Below, piece after piece: positions 1 through 13,052 of a stretch of 64,000 nt of DNA. The DNA is taken from contig OZ020269.1 in the NCBI GenBank assembly GCA_963971225.1, positions 19,280,921-19,344,920 of the forward strand, in the 5' to 3' direction. The position numbers were made by a program, and so were the translations under genes. Numbering within the stretch: the first letter of the stretch is position 1; each line of letters opens with the position of its first letter. A model generated the notes under the pieces. The model was given only the letters and a program-made list of their open reading frames with translations. It was not told the origin of the DNA and searched no databases. The stretch comes from Melieria omissa (Eukaryota; Arthropoda; Insecta; Diptera; Ulidiidae).

Positions 1-2541
1 ATCACCATTTCTAAAATTTCAGCTGAAGCATTTTTCATTAGTATAAATAATTCTTCAACAGAGTGTAAAACATAATTAAAAATTGTATATACATATACGT
101 ATCCAACTTTTTCGCTCAACCAACAACCTCTTGTTGCTGCTTTTAATGTCATTTAAACTTTTTGTTGTTTTTGTTTTTGTTTTGGGCAATGTTGTCATCG
201 GTGACGTGCTGCTCCGACTTGTCATGTTAAAAAGTTACAAAAGGTCTCAAATTCCACAAAGTACACAAAATGCGCAAGTTGATGCTGTGCAACAACAACA
301 ACAGCAGCAACAATAACAAGAACAAAATCAGTATTAAAATTGTTGCATGGAATATTCCATTTTGCGGCAAATAGGCAACAGGCAAAAGCGAGCAGCCGAT
401 GTAGAAAACCAATTGTCAGAAAATATTAAACGCTATTTTATGATTTGCTGTCAACGTTGAATGTTGTTGGTGCTGCTGTTGTTGTTATTGTTATTGTTGC
501 TTTCGTTGACACTGTCAATGTGATGTTGATGACGTGCGATGGCTGCACGCGCTTTTGTCACCATTCACCTTGACACATCCGCAACGCAACGCAGCGCGAC
601 ACGTCTCACCATTGACGCCTCCCAGTCACATTGACAACGATAAGCAACCACGACAACAGCACAACAAGAAATCGTTAAAGAAGTTGGAAAAGTGTTAAAA
701 TGTTTTTATCATTTGCTGTCTCAAGCTTTACTAGATTTTTTTTAGCTGTAAAAGTGCGCTCAGAGCTCAGAGCTCAGTGTTCGGTGTGTAGATTTGTAAT
801 TTTGGATTCTAAATTTAAAATACGAACGTAACTATGGACACCATTTAGGGGACTGAGTATTGATATGTGGTTAGAAAGGAATTAAGTATTCGATTTTATA
901 GCATTTTACTGCAATTTAGGGCTTGTTCAAACTTATACAAAGTAGTGAAAAATGCCATTTGATATCAATTAACTTCTGGTACTAATATTTAAGTTGGATA
1001 ATGAGTGAATCAGGAAATTAGTACTGCGGAGAGATTGGAATTCTTCATTTCATTCATTTGAATCTTCATTTGAACATTAAGGAGATAATTTTCATTGATC
1101 GAGTTACAACTTTAAGAATGTTGCCATTAGTTGCTATGAGAATAGCATGAAAAGAAATCTGTTGGTTGTTTTATATTGATTCATTTAGGCTTCAAATCAA
1201 GAAGCTTATTCTACCATATTGGGTCCAATGTTTCAATGTTTAGAATCGACAAAAAAATCACTTGAGCGAGATATTAAAACAGCTGATTTTTGGCCATTTT
1301 ACGCTAACGCGAGATACAGAAATCGCCAGGATCGAATCAGTCAGCAAAACAATCTAAGCACTAAATTGTTTTATAGTCTTATTGCATATAATATATCATG
1401 TTAAATATTTTACAATACAAGTTTACACGTCCATAACATTGTCCAATCTTATAAACCTATGAAAACTATTGACATTTTTTCTTTATTAGTTGAAAAAATT
1501 CAATAAACTCACTTTGTAGGAAATTGATAAATTCTCCGGAAAACTCACATCCTAACCAAATAATATGAAATTTTTTGAATTTCCGTTTTGTCACAAGAAA
1601 GATGGCCCAAGATACGCTGACACACACACACATAGATCTAACATGTCATGTGCGCATTTATGTGTTTGTCGTACATTGTAAAAAAGAAACATGTTCCACC
1701 AGTATTTTCTGTTATAATAATAAAATTAATTGTATAAAAATTTTTTTCTTTGAATAAAGTCATTCATGAAGGCCACATTCTCATGTGTATAATAATATTC
1801 TCTCCTGTTTTTTTCGTCCTTTTTGGACAACTGTGTTAGGTTAGGTAAAGTAAAGTTAGGTTAGGTTAAGTATGGAAAGGATGTGTTCGGCTCAGACCGC
1901 ACTTTCACTCGGAGGCGGAAATGGCCCATTTTGAGTCTCATTTTATATTAATTTCTTTGGGGCTATCCAAGACAAGTGCAAGCCAGTTTGACCTCTCAAT
2001 GAATAGAGAGCAGAGCTGAGATTTCCACTTTTGCCATACGGGCCAGGTCCTTCAAAAATCTGGGCCCCAGTATATGGAGTCAACATTTCTGCAGAGGCGG
2101 GTGGTGGCAAAGAAAGTGTTCTACCTTGTCTGAACTATCTTCGAGTTTACTGCAACTTTGTAGTAGATTTGTAGATTTTACTACAAATAAAAGTTACTAC
2201 ACTTGTGTGTTTAAAAAATAAAAGTGTAAAAGACCTTAAAACTTTTTTTCAAGTGTACGTAAAAAGTGTGCAGATGACTGCCAGACACACAGACGTAGGC
2301 GGCAAAACAAGACTAATATAGGCAATCAAAAAAATTTCTTATTATATAACAGCTCGATTTCATAGCGGATTTCCGTTTTAATTTTTGCATCTAATACCGA
2401 GACATGTTCGTTTGCTGCTCTTTGGGCATATTTTATTTCTTATTAAGTATTTGGATTTTTTTATTTTGTTTTCATTTTTTTTTTTGTTTTTTCGTACGTT
2501 GAACATTTTTCTCACACACACTAATTCTCCAGAATCCAGTT
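1..2541. other. Non-coding upstream stretch
   Basis: No credible gene is seen here. The stretch holds CAA/CAG-type trinucleotide runs near 290-315 and 470-500, short AT-rich repeats, and TTAGG-like pentamers at about 1835-1866. Short open frames are of the length expected by chance and lack splice-linked partners. Confidence 0.6.
1831..2160 (-). mobile_element. Possible 3' end of a non-LTR retrotransposon with a TAACC-type tail
   Basis: GGTTAGGTTAGG-like pentamers at about 1835-1866 are followed on their right by about 300 bases that are less AT-rich than the surroundings. Read on the minus strand this looks like a retrotransposon 3' region ending in TAACC repeats. The 45-bp insertion at 29921-29965 has the same kind of tail and clear target-site duplications. 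Here no duplication was found and no coding is visible, so the assignment is tentative. Confidence 0.3.
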
Positions 2542-2850
2542 TTGTAGAACTTTTAAGCATCAATTTTGAATAAGCACAAAGTTAATCCTTGAACACTTCT
2601 TCAGTTTGACATATTTCTGGCGTTTAAATTAGATTTTGAGCTTTGGTGTATTCAGAGACCTATAGTAGAATTTTATGACGAATATTTTTGTGGTATATTT
2701 CTTTTGTAAAGTTTCTGTTTGAAAGAACATTTTTTGGCATTTTAGGAAAAAAGGGTCAAATTGACACAGAAAAATAGTAGCTAAAGGGTTAAGATGTTCC
2801 ACAAAAATGTTGTTCCTAGTATTTTACATAAAATTACATAAAATACAATA
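2542..2850 (+). repeat. Dispersed repeat family A, copy 1 (partial)
   Basis: This stretch is clearly homologous to 4955-5483 and, in reverse complement, to 51181-51743. Shared landmarks in order are a GTAGAACTTTTAAG/GTAGGACATTTTAG block, a 'CAGAGACCTATAGTAGAATT' block, a GGCATTTTAG block, a GGGTCAAATTGACAC block and a TATTTTACAT block. It lacks the terminal inverted repeat seen in the 51-kb copy, so it is a truncated fragment. Confidence 0.75.
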
Positions 2851-4954
2851 GAAAGCAAAGTAGGAGTAACATTTATATACAAAAATTGATGACTTATCTT
2901 AATCTTAATCTTAATCTTAAATTTAACATTTTCTAAGAACTGCATTTAATCGTTGGTGCATTGAACTTGATACAACTAAATTGACATAGAGACAGAACTT
3001 CAAAGCAGTCAACTGTATTCGCTGTATTATAGTTGAATGTTGCTCATACGCCACGTATGGCAATGCGCACAAAAAAAGCGAAGGCATAATAAAGCTAATT
3101 AAAACTTCAACTAAACGAGTTTGTGACATTTTCTACTATTCTGTGTCATTGCAAAGTTGCCAATTGCCAAAATTGAACAAAATTGCTGGGGCCATTAGCT
3201 TGCACACAAACACATACACACACACAGACGCAACAAAGGCATTGGTCAGCACGGAAAGTGAGGTGATTTGGCTTTTTGGTGCCTTGTGTGCTTGCAGTCA
3301 AAGTTGAATATATTTCATAGCAACAAGAAGCAGTTTGTTACAGTTACAGTCGAATACAGTTATGTGAATGTATGTATATATAAGTATGTGCAAGTTTTTT
3401 GTGCAGCAAATATGTAGACAGGAAATAATTTGGGCGTGTTTAAAATTTTTTTTTTTTTTATCATGTACTAATTTTGAGTACGATTTAAAGAAATGTATAG
3501 TAATTTTATTTAGACGTTAATGGTAACTTTTAAAAAACCAATCAAAACTGTTTATTATTTTTTTAAATAACCTGACCTGGTAGGCCATCGAAAAGGTGGT
3601 TGAACACAATCAAGAAGGACATGCAATGTAGAAACGTTAGTGAGAGACAACACAGGACCGTACTACTTGGAGATATCGAACGAAGAGAGCCGACCCGAAC
3701 TAGGACAAGGCTAGGAGAAAGAAGAAGAAGAATTTGGTATCATTCACTGCTACTTTCGCATGTAATTTTCACGTAATTTTATTCACAACATTTATTCATT
3801 CAAATCATTTTCAAAAGCTTTTATCATCATTAAAAGAAAGTTCTTATAATTTTATTTAGTTAAAACTAACTTTTATGAAATCACTCAAAATCAATCAATT
3901 CAACATTAAAAGACCTAAAACTCGAAATATTTTATTAAGTGTTGCTCGCTGGCGGAAATTAGGACAAGTAGGAAACGTAATTAAATGCATTTACAAGAGA
4001 AAAAAAATAACGAAAATATTTCTACTCGAATATAAAAGAAACGCCAACGAGATAGAAAAATGTTGAAGCGTAAAAGAAGAAGTACGGCAAAGCATGCAGC
4101 AGCAGCTGTCCGTTGGTATTTTTGACTGCAAGGCAACGGAAATGAAGTGCAGCAACGAATGCTCGCTGCTCTCGTCCAAACGGACAATTGACGGACAGCG
4201 CACAGATAGCCGTAACGAAAGAATTTTCGAGTGTAATGAAAATGTGGCATTGTACAAAGAAGTGCAAATTAAATGGCATCGACGAGCGCTAACTGGCAAC
4301 GAATGAAAACCGCACTTACAAATGCATATTTTTCAAATTGAATTGCAGCGCTCTGCAATATTTGGTTCAGTAATTGCTGAAGCAGCATTGCAAATTTCGT
4401 CAATATTTTTGATGCATAAAAGGATTAAAGAATAGAAGCATATCCAGGTTTAGTGCAATGTTTGCAATGATTGAAAGATGAGTGAACGAGTATTGCATGG
4501 AAGATATGTTGATTGGTATTCCATGTGAGAGATGTAAATCAATTTAGTCATAGTTGTTGTAATTGGCTCATTCGAAGCATTGTTGTAGTTTCGAATATCA
4601 ACTAAAAGAACTTTACTACAGACTTTATTATAGTAAATACGAGTATGTAGAAAGAATAGTGAAATTTATTCAAGTTTTAGTGTCTTTACTTTTTATTATA
4701 GAACGTAGAAAACTTTACACTGAATTGATGAAGTCTTGAAAGGGGCGAGGAGAAGAACTGAAGCAGCAAAAATTATGGTGAAGTTGAGACAGTTTTTGAA
4801 TTGATCAAATTTCAATTTATTCAATTTTTAAGAATATCAATTTTTTTGATTGCTCAAAGCTCCAATTTACACTTTAATGGTAGTTTAAATCTGAAAGTAA
4901 CAGATAGAACAGCTTAACTCTCGATTCTATGATCTTGCAAAAATTAATTTTTGG
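2851..4954. other. Intergenic stretch without a recognised gene
   Basis: It contains a (TCTTAA)n-like run at 2898-2922, CA and TATG microsatellites around 3200-3390, and AT-rich unique sequence. Overlapping short frames on both strands at 3980-4300 look like chance openings. I see nothing else supportable. Confidence 0.5.
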
Positions 4955-5483
4955 TTTTGTAGGACATTTTAGTACCAATTTTGATTAAGTACGAAATAAA
5001 CACTTAAACACATTTTCAGTGTTGGCTCAATTCTGGCGTTCAGGTTAATATCTGAACTTTGATGTATTCAGAGACCTATAGTAGAATTTTATGGCGAATA
5101 TTTTCGTGGTACATTTTATCCTTAAAGAGTCCTGTTTTACAGGACATTTTTGGCATTTTAGAAAAGAAGGGTCATATTGACCCATACAAATAGGAGTTAC
5201 AGGGTTAAAATGCTCCACAAAAATTTTCTTCGTAGTATTTTACATCAAATTGCTGAACACATTACATACCTTAAATGTGAGGTTATATGGTTTTCGTATG
5301 CCGAATCACCATAAGATGCAAAAGGGAAAGGGAAAGAGAAGCAAAAAGGGAGAAACTTTGACCCCCTAAAAAAAAATTCAGACGTAAACTTTCAAAACGC
5401 CGATACACGTATATTTTTTTTTGTCCCCTCTACCAGAATCCGTTGTCAGAACCTTGTTATTTGTTTTTTTGTTGTGCAGTGTT
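4955..5483 (+). repeat. Dispersed repeat family A, copy 2
   Basis: Near full-length relative of the element at 51181-51743, in the opposite orientation. Shared blocks are the TAGGACATTTTAGTACC start, the 'CAGAGACCTATAGTAGAATT' block, the GGGTCATATTGACCC block, and the terminal block CAGAATCCGTTGTCAGAACC followed by TTGTTGTGCAGTGTT. It lacks the left terminal inverted repeat. No transposase is visible, so it is a non-autonomous element. Confidence 0.8.
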
Positions 5484-6580
5484 ATTCGTTCCACAGCATC
5501 CTGGAGCACGCATTGAGCACTCAGGCAAAGCTTCAAATTTTTCTCCCTTTTCCATTTTTTGCAAACTGGATTCACAAATAGCTCGAGAATTCTTACATGG
5601 ATTAATGAAATTAATTTAACACTAGAAAGACTATTGCGGCCATTTTGACAGATAGTCAAACTATTCTTAAGGTCCTTGACTTCTTCCTCTTGATATCTTT
5701 ATTATCAGATATGTTATTAGATTCTGTCGGACAGTCAAATGGCAAATGGTTTTTACGTCCTTGACTTATGTAGTCTCATTTACCTCTCAGACTGTGCTCA
5801 ACTGCAAAAGATCTATCAAACAGAATAACAGAAGAAGAATAGAATATCACATCTGTAACAAGATTCTCTCGGATAGCTTAAGGCGCTCTTAAGGTCCTTG
5901 ACTTAGTCGTGTGCACATCTTAGACTATTCTGAACTGCAAGAAATCTCTCAATCAGAATCCTCTGAATCCTCTGGTTTTTGATTTTTAAATATCTGTATT
6001 TTCTTGAGTATTCTGTCAACTTTTGTTTTGGTAACTTTTATTTTTTATCGTGGAAAATTGTATATTTTTTTTAAAATAATTTTGTGCAAAATTCGCTTAA
6101 TCCGATGTGAACTTAGCGAGATATCAGCGGATATGATATGTAGTCTTTGTAGGTATGAAAAACTTGCGGTCTTTCTAGTTTCTATTTTTTCAAGAATTTA
6201 CTGATAATTTTTTAGCCAAAACTTGATACTTTTTTCAAGAGTACAGCATTTCTACAAAAATTTATTTAAATTTGTTTTAATTAATTTCAATTTGTTTGCT
6301 TTTTCAGTTTGGAAGTTTAAAAATAATTCGATTCGGCTTCGTGACGCTTCCTTCGCCATTTTGAATAAAAATAATAACTAACAAATTTATTTCGACAATT
6401 CAATATGTGTTCCACATACTATTTGAGAAGAAATTATCTCACTTTTTCTATACACGCAAAATAAATCGTCAAAGTTGGGTCTTTTTTTAAAGAGCGGCGC
6501 AATCATATAAAAATGACTTGCAAGCCATCGCTGTGCTTTCAAATACTGCCGCTCTTCTTCACTTTCACTACAAAACAAGC
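5484..6580. other. Intergenic stretch with an imperfect direct duplication
   Basis: Two blocks beginning CTTAAGGTCCTTGACTT (about 5667 and 5889) each continue with a TCTTAGACT/TCTCAGACT then AACTGCAA segment and a CA(A)TCAGAAT-like end. This is an imperfect direct duplication with about 222 bp between starts. No gene is recognised. Confidence 0.55.
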
Positions 6581-6588
6581 ACTGCAGT

Positions 6589-7506
6589 TAGGGAAGGCAA
6601 GATTAATCGAATGAATAGCGTTAATCGATTATTTCTTTTCAAAAAGCAATTGAATCGAATCGAATTCCACCTTGCGATTAATCGAATCATTAATCGATTA
6701 GTTGCCGATTAATCGCGAAATTGCCTTCGAATCGTTTGAGCATTGCTGCCACACTCAAATCGCTTGAAAATTTTAAAATGCCTGCAAACTTGCCCATGTA
6801 ACCCTCACGGCATTTGTTTATTTCACACCACTGATTACAAAATTAAACCACATCACTAGTTTGCAAAAATTTGGCGCGTATACTAAGGGAAACAAGCGTT
6901 TGTGCACTTTAGGTAAGTTTTTATTGGTTTTTAGCTAAATTTACTGCATTTTTTCAATCGCGACACTCGCTTCTCCACTATATTGTGAATACGGCATCAC
7001 ATCCTTGACAACCTGATTGCTTTCTCTTTTCGTGTGATCTCAGTTAGCAAAGTGCTTTATTATGCGAATTATTTACAAACAAATTTCTAAGTTTATACGA
7101 TTTCTAGTTCTTTCAAAAATCGGAGTTTAATATGACTAAGTCGATTCGACGAAGATTACCAACAACGTATGTAAAATATGATTACTCTTGTAGGGTTAAA
7201 ATGCTATTCCTAGATACTTTTTCATAGGCATTCGCCGTGCTTTCCATGCGACATCCTGCCTATTAGCTTCCAAAATTACTTTTTCTGCAAACAAATTTAA
7301 GCCAAAACTGTAATTTTATGTATCAAAAAAATTAAAACAAAAATTCAAACTAACCCTTTATTTGATCATAAAAAAGACAAACAAAAAATAATCGAAAATG
7401 GCGATTAATCGATTAAATTCTTGTAATTAATTGCAATTATTTTATTAGCCATGCAATTAATCATTTGATACATTAATCGATTAGTAAATTTTTTTTGCCA
7501 TCCCTA
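6589..7506. mobile_element. Non-autonomous hAT-like DNA transposon (918 bp)
   Basis: The ends are TAGGGAAGGCAA and TTGCCATCCCTA, imperfect inverted repeats of hAT type. They are flanked by a perfect 8-bp target-site duplication, ACTGCAGT, at 6581-6588 and 7507-7514. Subterminal regions on both sides contain many ATTAATCGATT-like copies (about 6600-6720 and 7400-7490), the arrangement expected of transposase-binding repeats. No transposase frame is present. Confidence 0.85.
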
Positions 7507-7579
7507 ACTGCAGTGAAGAAACCTTTTGATATTCATACGAATACTGCACGAAACGACAATAGAACTTCAAGCATCTTGA

Positions 7580-7705
7580 AGTATAGAACAACACTGAAGT
7601 AGACAAAATTGAAGTAGAAAAACACTGAAGTAGAACAAGACTGTGGTGGAACAACATGGAAGTAGAACAACACTGAAGTAGAACAAGACTGAAGTGAAGC
7701 ACTGA
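7580..7705 (+). repeat. Minisatellite of GAAGTAGAACAACACT-like units
   Basis: Imperfect tandem copies of a unit of about 16-18 bp (tGAAGTAGAAcaacac) run across this interval. They make several overlapping Ser/Cys/Phe-rich frames on the minus strand that are repeat artefacts, not genes. Confidence 0.75.
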
Positions 7706-7714
7706 AATAGAACA

Positions 7715-9850
7715 TTTTCAAGCAAACGGTGTTTTGTTTTGCACGATCGGAGTACCTGATGTTTGTTTTTGGTATTTTCTATGGAATCTGGGCTGCATTT
7801 CAAGCATTACAACAACATTAATGTAAAAAAAACGCAGGTTTAAAACATGTTTTTTCGATATTTATTTAAGTCTGTTTCACTCTGTCTGAAGTAGAAGTTC
7901 TGCTTCACTCGGTGTGAAGTATAAGTTCGACTTCACTCGGTGTGCTTGCTGTGATTTACCGTTACTTAACCTCATTATAGCTTTCTGTTTTGATGTTTTG
8001 CTTCACAACAGAACACAAGCACTGTCGCTGCTGTAGCGAAAAGTTTTTCGAATGATGCAGTGCTTGCTTTGTTGCAGAATAGAACTATTGAGCATTTGAA
8101 TTTGTTGACAGTACTTGACAGTACTGTGCAGTAGTGAAGCTTTGTGCAGCGCTTTCCTTTTTTTGCCCCTTAATTTATGTTTGGGCCAAAGTGCTGAAAG
8201 TTGCTGTGTGAGCCAAAGTGAAGCTGTGTGTGGTGGTCAATGTGCAGAAACAAAAATAAAGAAGGAGGGACAGTTAAGAAAAATTGCCCCTCGGATTGGG
8301 TAGAAGTGGAGTTTTATTTTTACTGCGTGTATGGAAAGAACATATTTGCTTTTAAAATTTAATGCATACTTAAACCTATTAAATTGCGCATTTTATGGAA
8401 ATTTTTACTCATACAAACCTGTCATGACTGAGGGACAATAATTGCTTTTAAACGAGTTAAAGAGTTCTAGAAATGGTTAGAAAAACTTTCATAAATTCCT
8501 TTAATTGCATTTGTATGCAGTCATAATTTTATAAACACCTATTTGCAAAGTTCTCAATTGTTTATATGTGTACAATTCATAGGCATTTGTTGTTAAATCG
8601 TGGATTTTTTTTTCAGTGCAACCCAAATGATTCCTAATTGACCATAAGGCCATTGTAAATCTACATAATTGCAACCGCAATGCAAAATTAAATTAAAATA
8701 CCAACGCACTTGCACGCGCCGTGCAATTTTCGCGCATCTGAACTATTCAACTGCAACCAACCAATTATGAAAGCAAATTTCTCTTCATGTTAATCTGCCA
8801 CATATGCACGCACACATATCTAACAACCATTGCAACGAACAAATGCAGCAAACAATGCAACGCTGTAAAGTGCGTAATTGGTAGCATTCCCCGTTGTTGC
8901 CTCAGCCATTTGGCGCCCGTCACATTGTCCGGCAAGTGGCACACTTTGCGCTTTGCTGCATAACTACAAATGCATTGGACCAACCAACACACTCACACAC
9001 ACACACATTGCACTACGAAGGCACATAAAATTCGATATTCAGTCGAGCTGAGCTGAAATGAAGCACAAACCAAAGCAATAACAAAAAAGTGCGAGCGGCC
9101 ATTTTCCATTTCCATTTTAATGCAAAGCGAAATCTATTAATCTCCGTAATAACCGCCACACATTAAACAGACCAAGCAATGTCAGCGGCGTTTAAAAGCC
9201 GTGTCACCCAAACCGAGTCGAACAATTACGACCGCCTGCAGCTGTGCCGTTGCCGCCCCCACTAACACCGGCGCACCACTTCCGTCACACGCTGGGGGCC
9301 GAGTTGACCAGTGCACACATTGCTTCAGAGATAGATTGAGCCCCATGGCGCATATATCGGCATCCGTCTGTTGTTCTATTTGCTGTGTGCACTGGACGCT
9401 CGCTGTGTCCAGCAAGTCTGTGTATGTGTTTGTGTGTGCGTGTGCAGCGGGGTAATTTAATTCATGATGGGTTTTGTGTCGTTTTGTTTTGTGCGTTCAT
9501 CAAATCCATTAGCGCAGCGTCAGAGGCAGCAGCGGCAAATTTTCGGTCAGTGGGAGGAGCACTGCCACGTAATGGCGCCAAAGGTCGCACAGTAGTGGTT
9601 AGTTGTCAATACGTACATGAAAGCCAAACCAATATGCCGCGCGCAATTTGTCGTAGTAGGCCCGAGTCCTGTAGGTATTTTTTTTTTTTTGCTCATTCAT
9701 GGCAGCACTCAAGCGAGAAAACGCTTTTTCTCAGCTTTACGCTGAATGCATTTTCAGACGTGTTCGATTTCACTTTTGACTGTTTAAACATTTTGGGTTG
9801 TGACTATAATGTCTGATTTCACTGTTGAAATGTAGAGTAATGTTGTAGTT
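7715..9850. other. Intergenic stretch without a recognised gene
   Basis: It contains CA-rich microsatellite DNA (8990-9006), a moderately GC-richer patch at 9190-9680 with several overlapping chance frames on both strands, and a poly-T run near 9677. The 143-codon frame at 9385-9816 shows no family signature or splice context and was not accepted as a gene. Confidence 0.5.
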
Positions 9851-9856
9851 TGTTTT

Positions 9857-10090
9857 TAATTTATTTTAATACAAACAAAAAACATTTTTAATTATTTTAA
9901 CTGCTTATATTTTGTACTATTTTCGTAAAAAGTTGTATCCTTTTTGGCGGCATTAAAAATGTTGTATTTGTTTGTTTTTAATTTCGTTTTTAATTTATTT
10001 TAATATGAACAAAAAACATTTTCAAGTATTTTAACTACTAATATTTTTACTATTTTCGTAAAAGTTGTATCATTTTTGGCGACATTAAAA
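9857..10090 (+). repeat. Imperfect tandem duplication, about 130-bp unit
   Basis: Two copies share in order TAATTTATTTTAATA, ACAAAAAACATTTT, ACTATTTTCGTAAAA, GTTGTATC and TTTTTGGCG(G/A)CATTAAAA. One copy lies at about 9857-9958 and the other at about 9990-10088. Confidence 0.75.
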
Positions 10091-10387
10091 GCTTAAGAAA
10101 TTAAAAAGCTTACAGCATTGAAAGATTTGTATTTAGAAATGTATTTTGTATCCTTTGATTTGATAACATTTTGTTCATTTATTGCATTCCTAATATGTTT
10201 GGAGTTCAAAATTGATTGATTGATTGATTTGTTAAAATAATATTCAATTAATGGTAATAATCGATTATTTTGTATATGATTAAAAATCATAGCCGGTGGG
10301 CAAGTTTACTGCCGTAATTTTGAATATATCCTATTCTATATATATCCTTCTATGCACTTGTTCTGGTTTATCCAGAAGAAGCATGAA

Positions 10388-10545
10388 TAGGGAATCCAGC
10401 CGATGAGACTCTTCGCTGTCTACGACGAATTGTGAGAGGCTCAAACTGCCCATTGATTTTCTTCGTTAGGTTAAGGAATCTCGCCGATAAGACTGTTCGC
10501 TGTCTACTAAGCTTTGTGAAAAGCTCAAACTGGTTCAATGAGTAA
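10388..10545 (+). repeat. Imperfect tandem duplication, about 87-bp unit
   Basis: GAATCCAGCCGATGAGACTC...TTCGCTGTCTAC...GAGGCTCAAACTG is repeated as GAATCTCGCCGATAAGACTG...TTCGCTGTCTAC...AAGCTCAAACTG about 87 bp further on. Function is unknown. Confidence 0.65.
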
Positions 10546-11225
10546 ACGGTCTTTTGCTCGACTGCATGTGGTATTACAATGGGCCTTCAATGTCTAAGTC
10601 GGCTTTGGGGACACCACTCATACCTAACTACCTACCTAAGGTCCTAGTAGGAAAATGAGTGGTGCTGCATTTAGTAGAAACTAACAAATATTACGTTCTG
10701 AGAAGGTAAATGCGGAGCTGCATTTCCACAAGATTATGAAAATAAAATGCTTTTATAGCTCTTAAAACACCGTGCGACAAAAATGAAAAAATTGTTTCAC
10801 ACTGGACAAAATCCATATGGGCGTGAAACTAGAGACCAAACATAGTAATACTGCGTACTCAATTTTTCATTTCTACATCCTTTGTCCTTTTAAAAGGACT
10901 TCAAAATTTTGAAGGGGATAAAAAATAAAAAAATATAAAAAATACTTAAACTCGTTAGAATATGGCGATATGTATATCAAATGAAAGAGGAAGGGCTCAA
11001 GAATTTAAATAAAACTGATTTTTTTTCTATTTGTAAAAAAGGATATGAAAAATCTCAAGGAGATTTTAAGTTCTAACATACTTACTTTTCAAGAAAATTC
11101 GTTATTAATTTTCAAGGATATAAAAGATTAAAATTTTCAAAGGACCTTTTTCATATCCTTTTTTTACAAATAGAAAAAAATCAGTTTTATTTAAATTCTT
11201 GAGCCCGTCCTCTTTCATCTGATAT

Positions 11226-13052
11226 TACTTACTGACTGACTTACTTACTTAACTGGCCATAACAGCCCGTTATCGGGTTACGGCCTGCCGCAAAACTTCT
11301 CTCCAGGCGCCTCTGCTTCGCGCGCGCCTTCTCCAGTTGGTCACAACAAGAGATACCAGGGCCTCTTCCACTTGGTCCTTCCACCGGAGACACGGCCTCC
11401 CTCTTCGCCGTCGACCTCCAACCATCGCATCGAATACCTTTTTCGCCGGAGCTTCGTCGTCCATGCGGCAGACATGACCGAGCCAGCGTAGCCGCTGGAT
11501 GTTAATTCGCTGCGCTACGTCCATGTCCTTATACAGCTCATACAGCTCGTTATTGGTTCGTATGCGATAGTCGTCACCAACCCGAACAGGGCCGAAGATT
11601 TTGCGAAGCACCTTCCTCTCGAACACTCCAAGGGCCGCTATGTCGTTTCGTGTCATTGTCCATGCTTCAGCGCCATAGAGGAGCACGGGCAAGATAAGCG
11701 TCCTATAGAGTGAAAGTTTTGTCGGTCGAGAGAGGTCTCTACTTCTCAATTGCCTACCGAGACCGTAGTAGCACCTGTTGGCAAGAGTTATCCTTCGCTT
11801 TATCTCCAGACTGACATCATTGCTGCTGTTGATGGCGGTGCCAAGGTAGACGAATTCCTTGACAACATCAAAAGCATACCTGTCGGCCTCGACGTGAGAC
11901 CCTAGCCGCTGCGAGTCCCTGCGTGTAGACAGCATATACTTCGTCTTGCCCTCATTTACCACCAGACCCATTTTGGCAGATTCTCTTTCGATAGCCGCAA
12001 AGGCAGCGGTGACATCTCGCTTGTTACGTCCGATGACATCAATATCATCAGCGTAAGCAAGGAGCTGGACACTTTTGTTGAAAATTGTGCCATTACGATG
12101 TACACCGGCCTTGCGCAGAACACTCTCCATGGTGAAGTTGAAGAGGTCGCAGGACAAAGGATCGCCCTGTCTGAAACCTCGAACGGTATCAAAGGGGTCG
12201 GAGAGGTCACTTCCAACCTTGACGGAGCTGCGCGTATTGCTCAACGTCGCTCTGCAAAGTCTAACGAGCTTTGCAGGGATACCAAGATCAGACAATGCGG
12301 CATATAGGCGATCCCTTATCGGGCTATCGAATGCTGCCTTGTAATCGATGAAGAGATGGTGTGTATCGATTTGGTTCTCATGGGTCTTCTCCAGGATTTG
12401 GCGTAGAGTGAATATCTGGTCGATGGTGGACTTACCAGGTCTAAAGCCGCACTGATAAGGTCCAATCAGCGCCTTGGCGAGTGGCTTTAATCTTTCACAT
12501 AGTAAGCTCGTCAGGACCTTGTATGCAATGGGAAGTAGGCTTATACCCCTGTAGTTGGCGCATATTGTTGGGTCGCCTTTCTTCAGCACAGGACAAAGGG
12601 CACTGAGGTTCCAATCGTTGGGCATTCGTTCCTCCAGCCATATTTTGCAAATGAGCTGATGCATGCACCCAATCAGCTCACCGCCGCCGGCCTTGAACAA
12701 TTCAGCTGGTAGCCCATCCGGCCCTGCAGCTTTGTTGTTCTTGAGTCGCTGGATAGCGACCCGGACCTCATCATGGCTGGGCGGTGGCACATCCACACCG
12801 TCGTCGTCGATTGGTGCCATCTGGACATCTTCACCACAGGCGGTATTGTTCCTTTCGTCGCCTGCGAGCAGCTTGGTGAAGTGCTCCTTCCACAACCTCA
12901 GCACACCCTGCGCATCCGTAACCAGATCCCCGTTTTCGTCTCTGCAAGAAGATGCCCCAGGCTTAAATCCTTCCGTAAGACGCTTAACTTTTTGGAAGAA
13001 TTTTCGGGCGTCATTCCTGCTCTTTTTTCCATTCCTTTTTTTTTTATTTTGT
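11226..13052 (-). mobile_element. 5'-truncated non-LTR (LINE) retrotransposon
   Basis: The element lies on the minus strand. Its 3' end ends in short TTAC/AAGT-type repeats (11226-11252 on the plus strand), a microsatellite-like tail rather than poly(A). The 5' end is cut off at about 13043-13052, inside the RT open frame, where sequence changes abruptly to the A/T-rich core of the host foldback element. No endonuclease domain remains. Comparison with 31067-31411 suggests that around 40 bp of the target was lost at integration. The clade was not assigned. Confidence 0.85.

Noticed and set aside
1835..1866. TTAGG telomere-like repeats
   Set aside because: Diptera have lost TTAGG telomeres, the array is short and irregular, and a TSD-flanked example at 29921-29965 shows the motif is a retrotransposon tail.
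4094..4306. Short frames on both strands near 4.0-4.3 kb
   Set aside because: Four overlapping frames on two strands of similar length without motifs are typical of chance in a locally GC-richer patch.
7481..7803. Overlapping Ser/Cys-rich frames on the minus strand
   Set aside because: They are all readings of one GAAGTAGAACAACAC minisatellite in different frames.
9385..9816. 143-codon open frame
   Set aside because: No recognisable domain, no splice context, overlaps antisense frames in a GC-richer patch and ends in low-complexity sequence.
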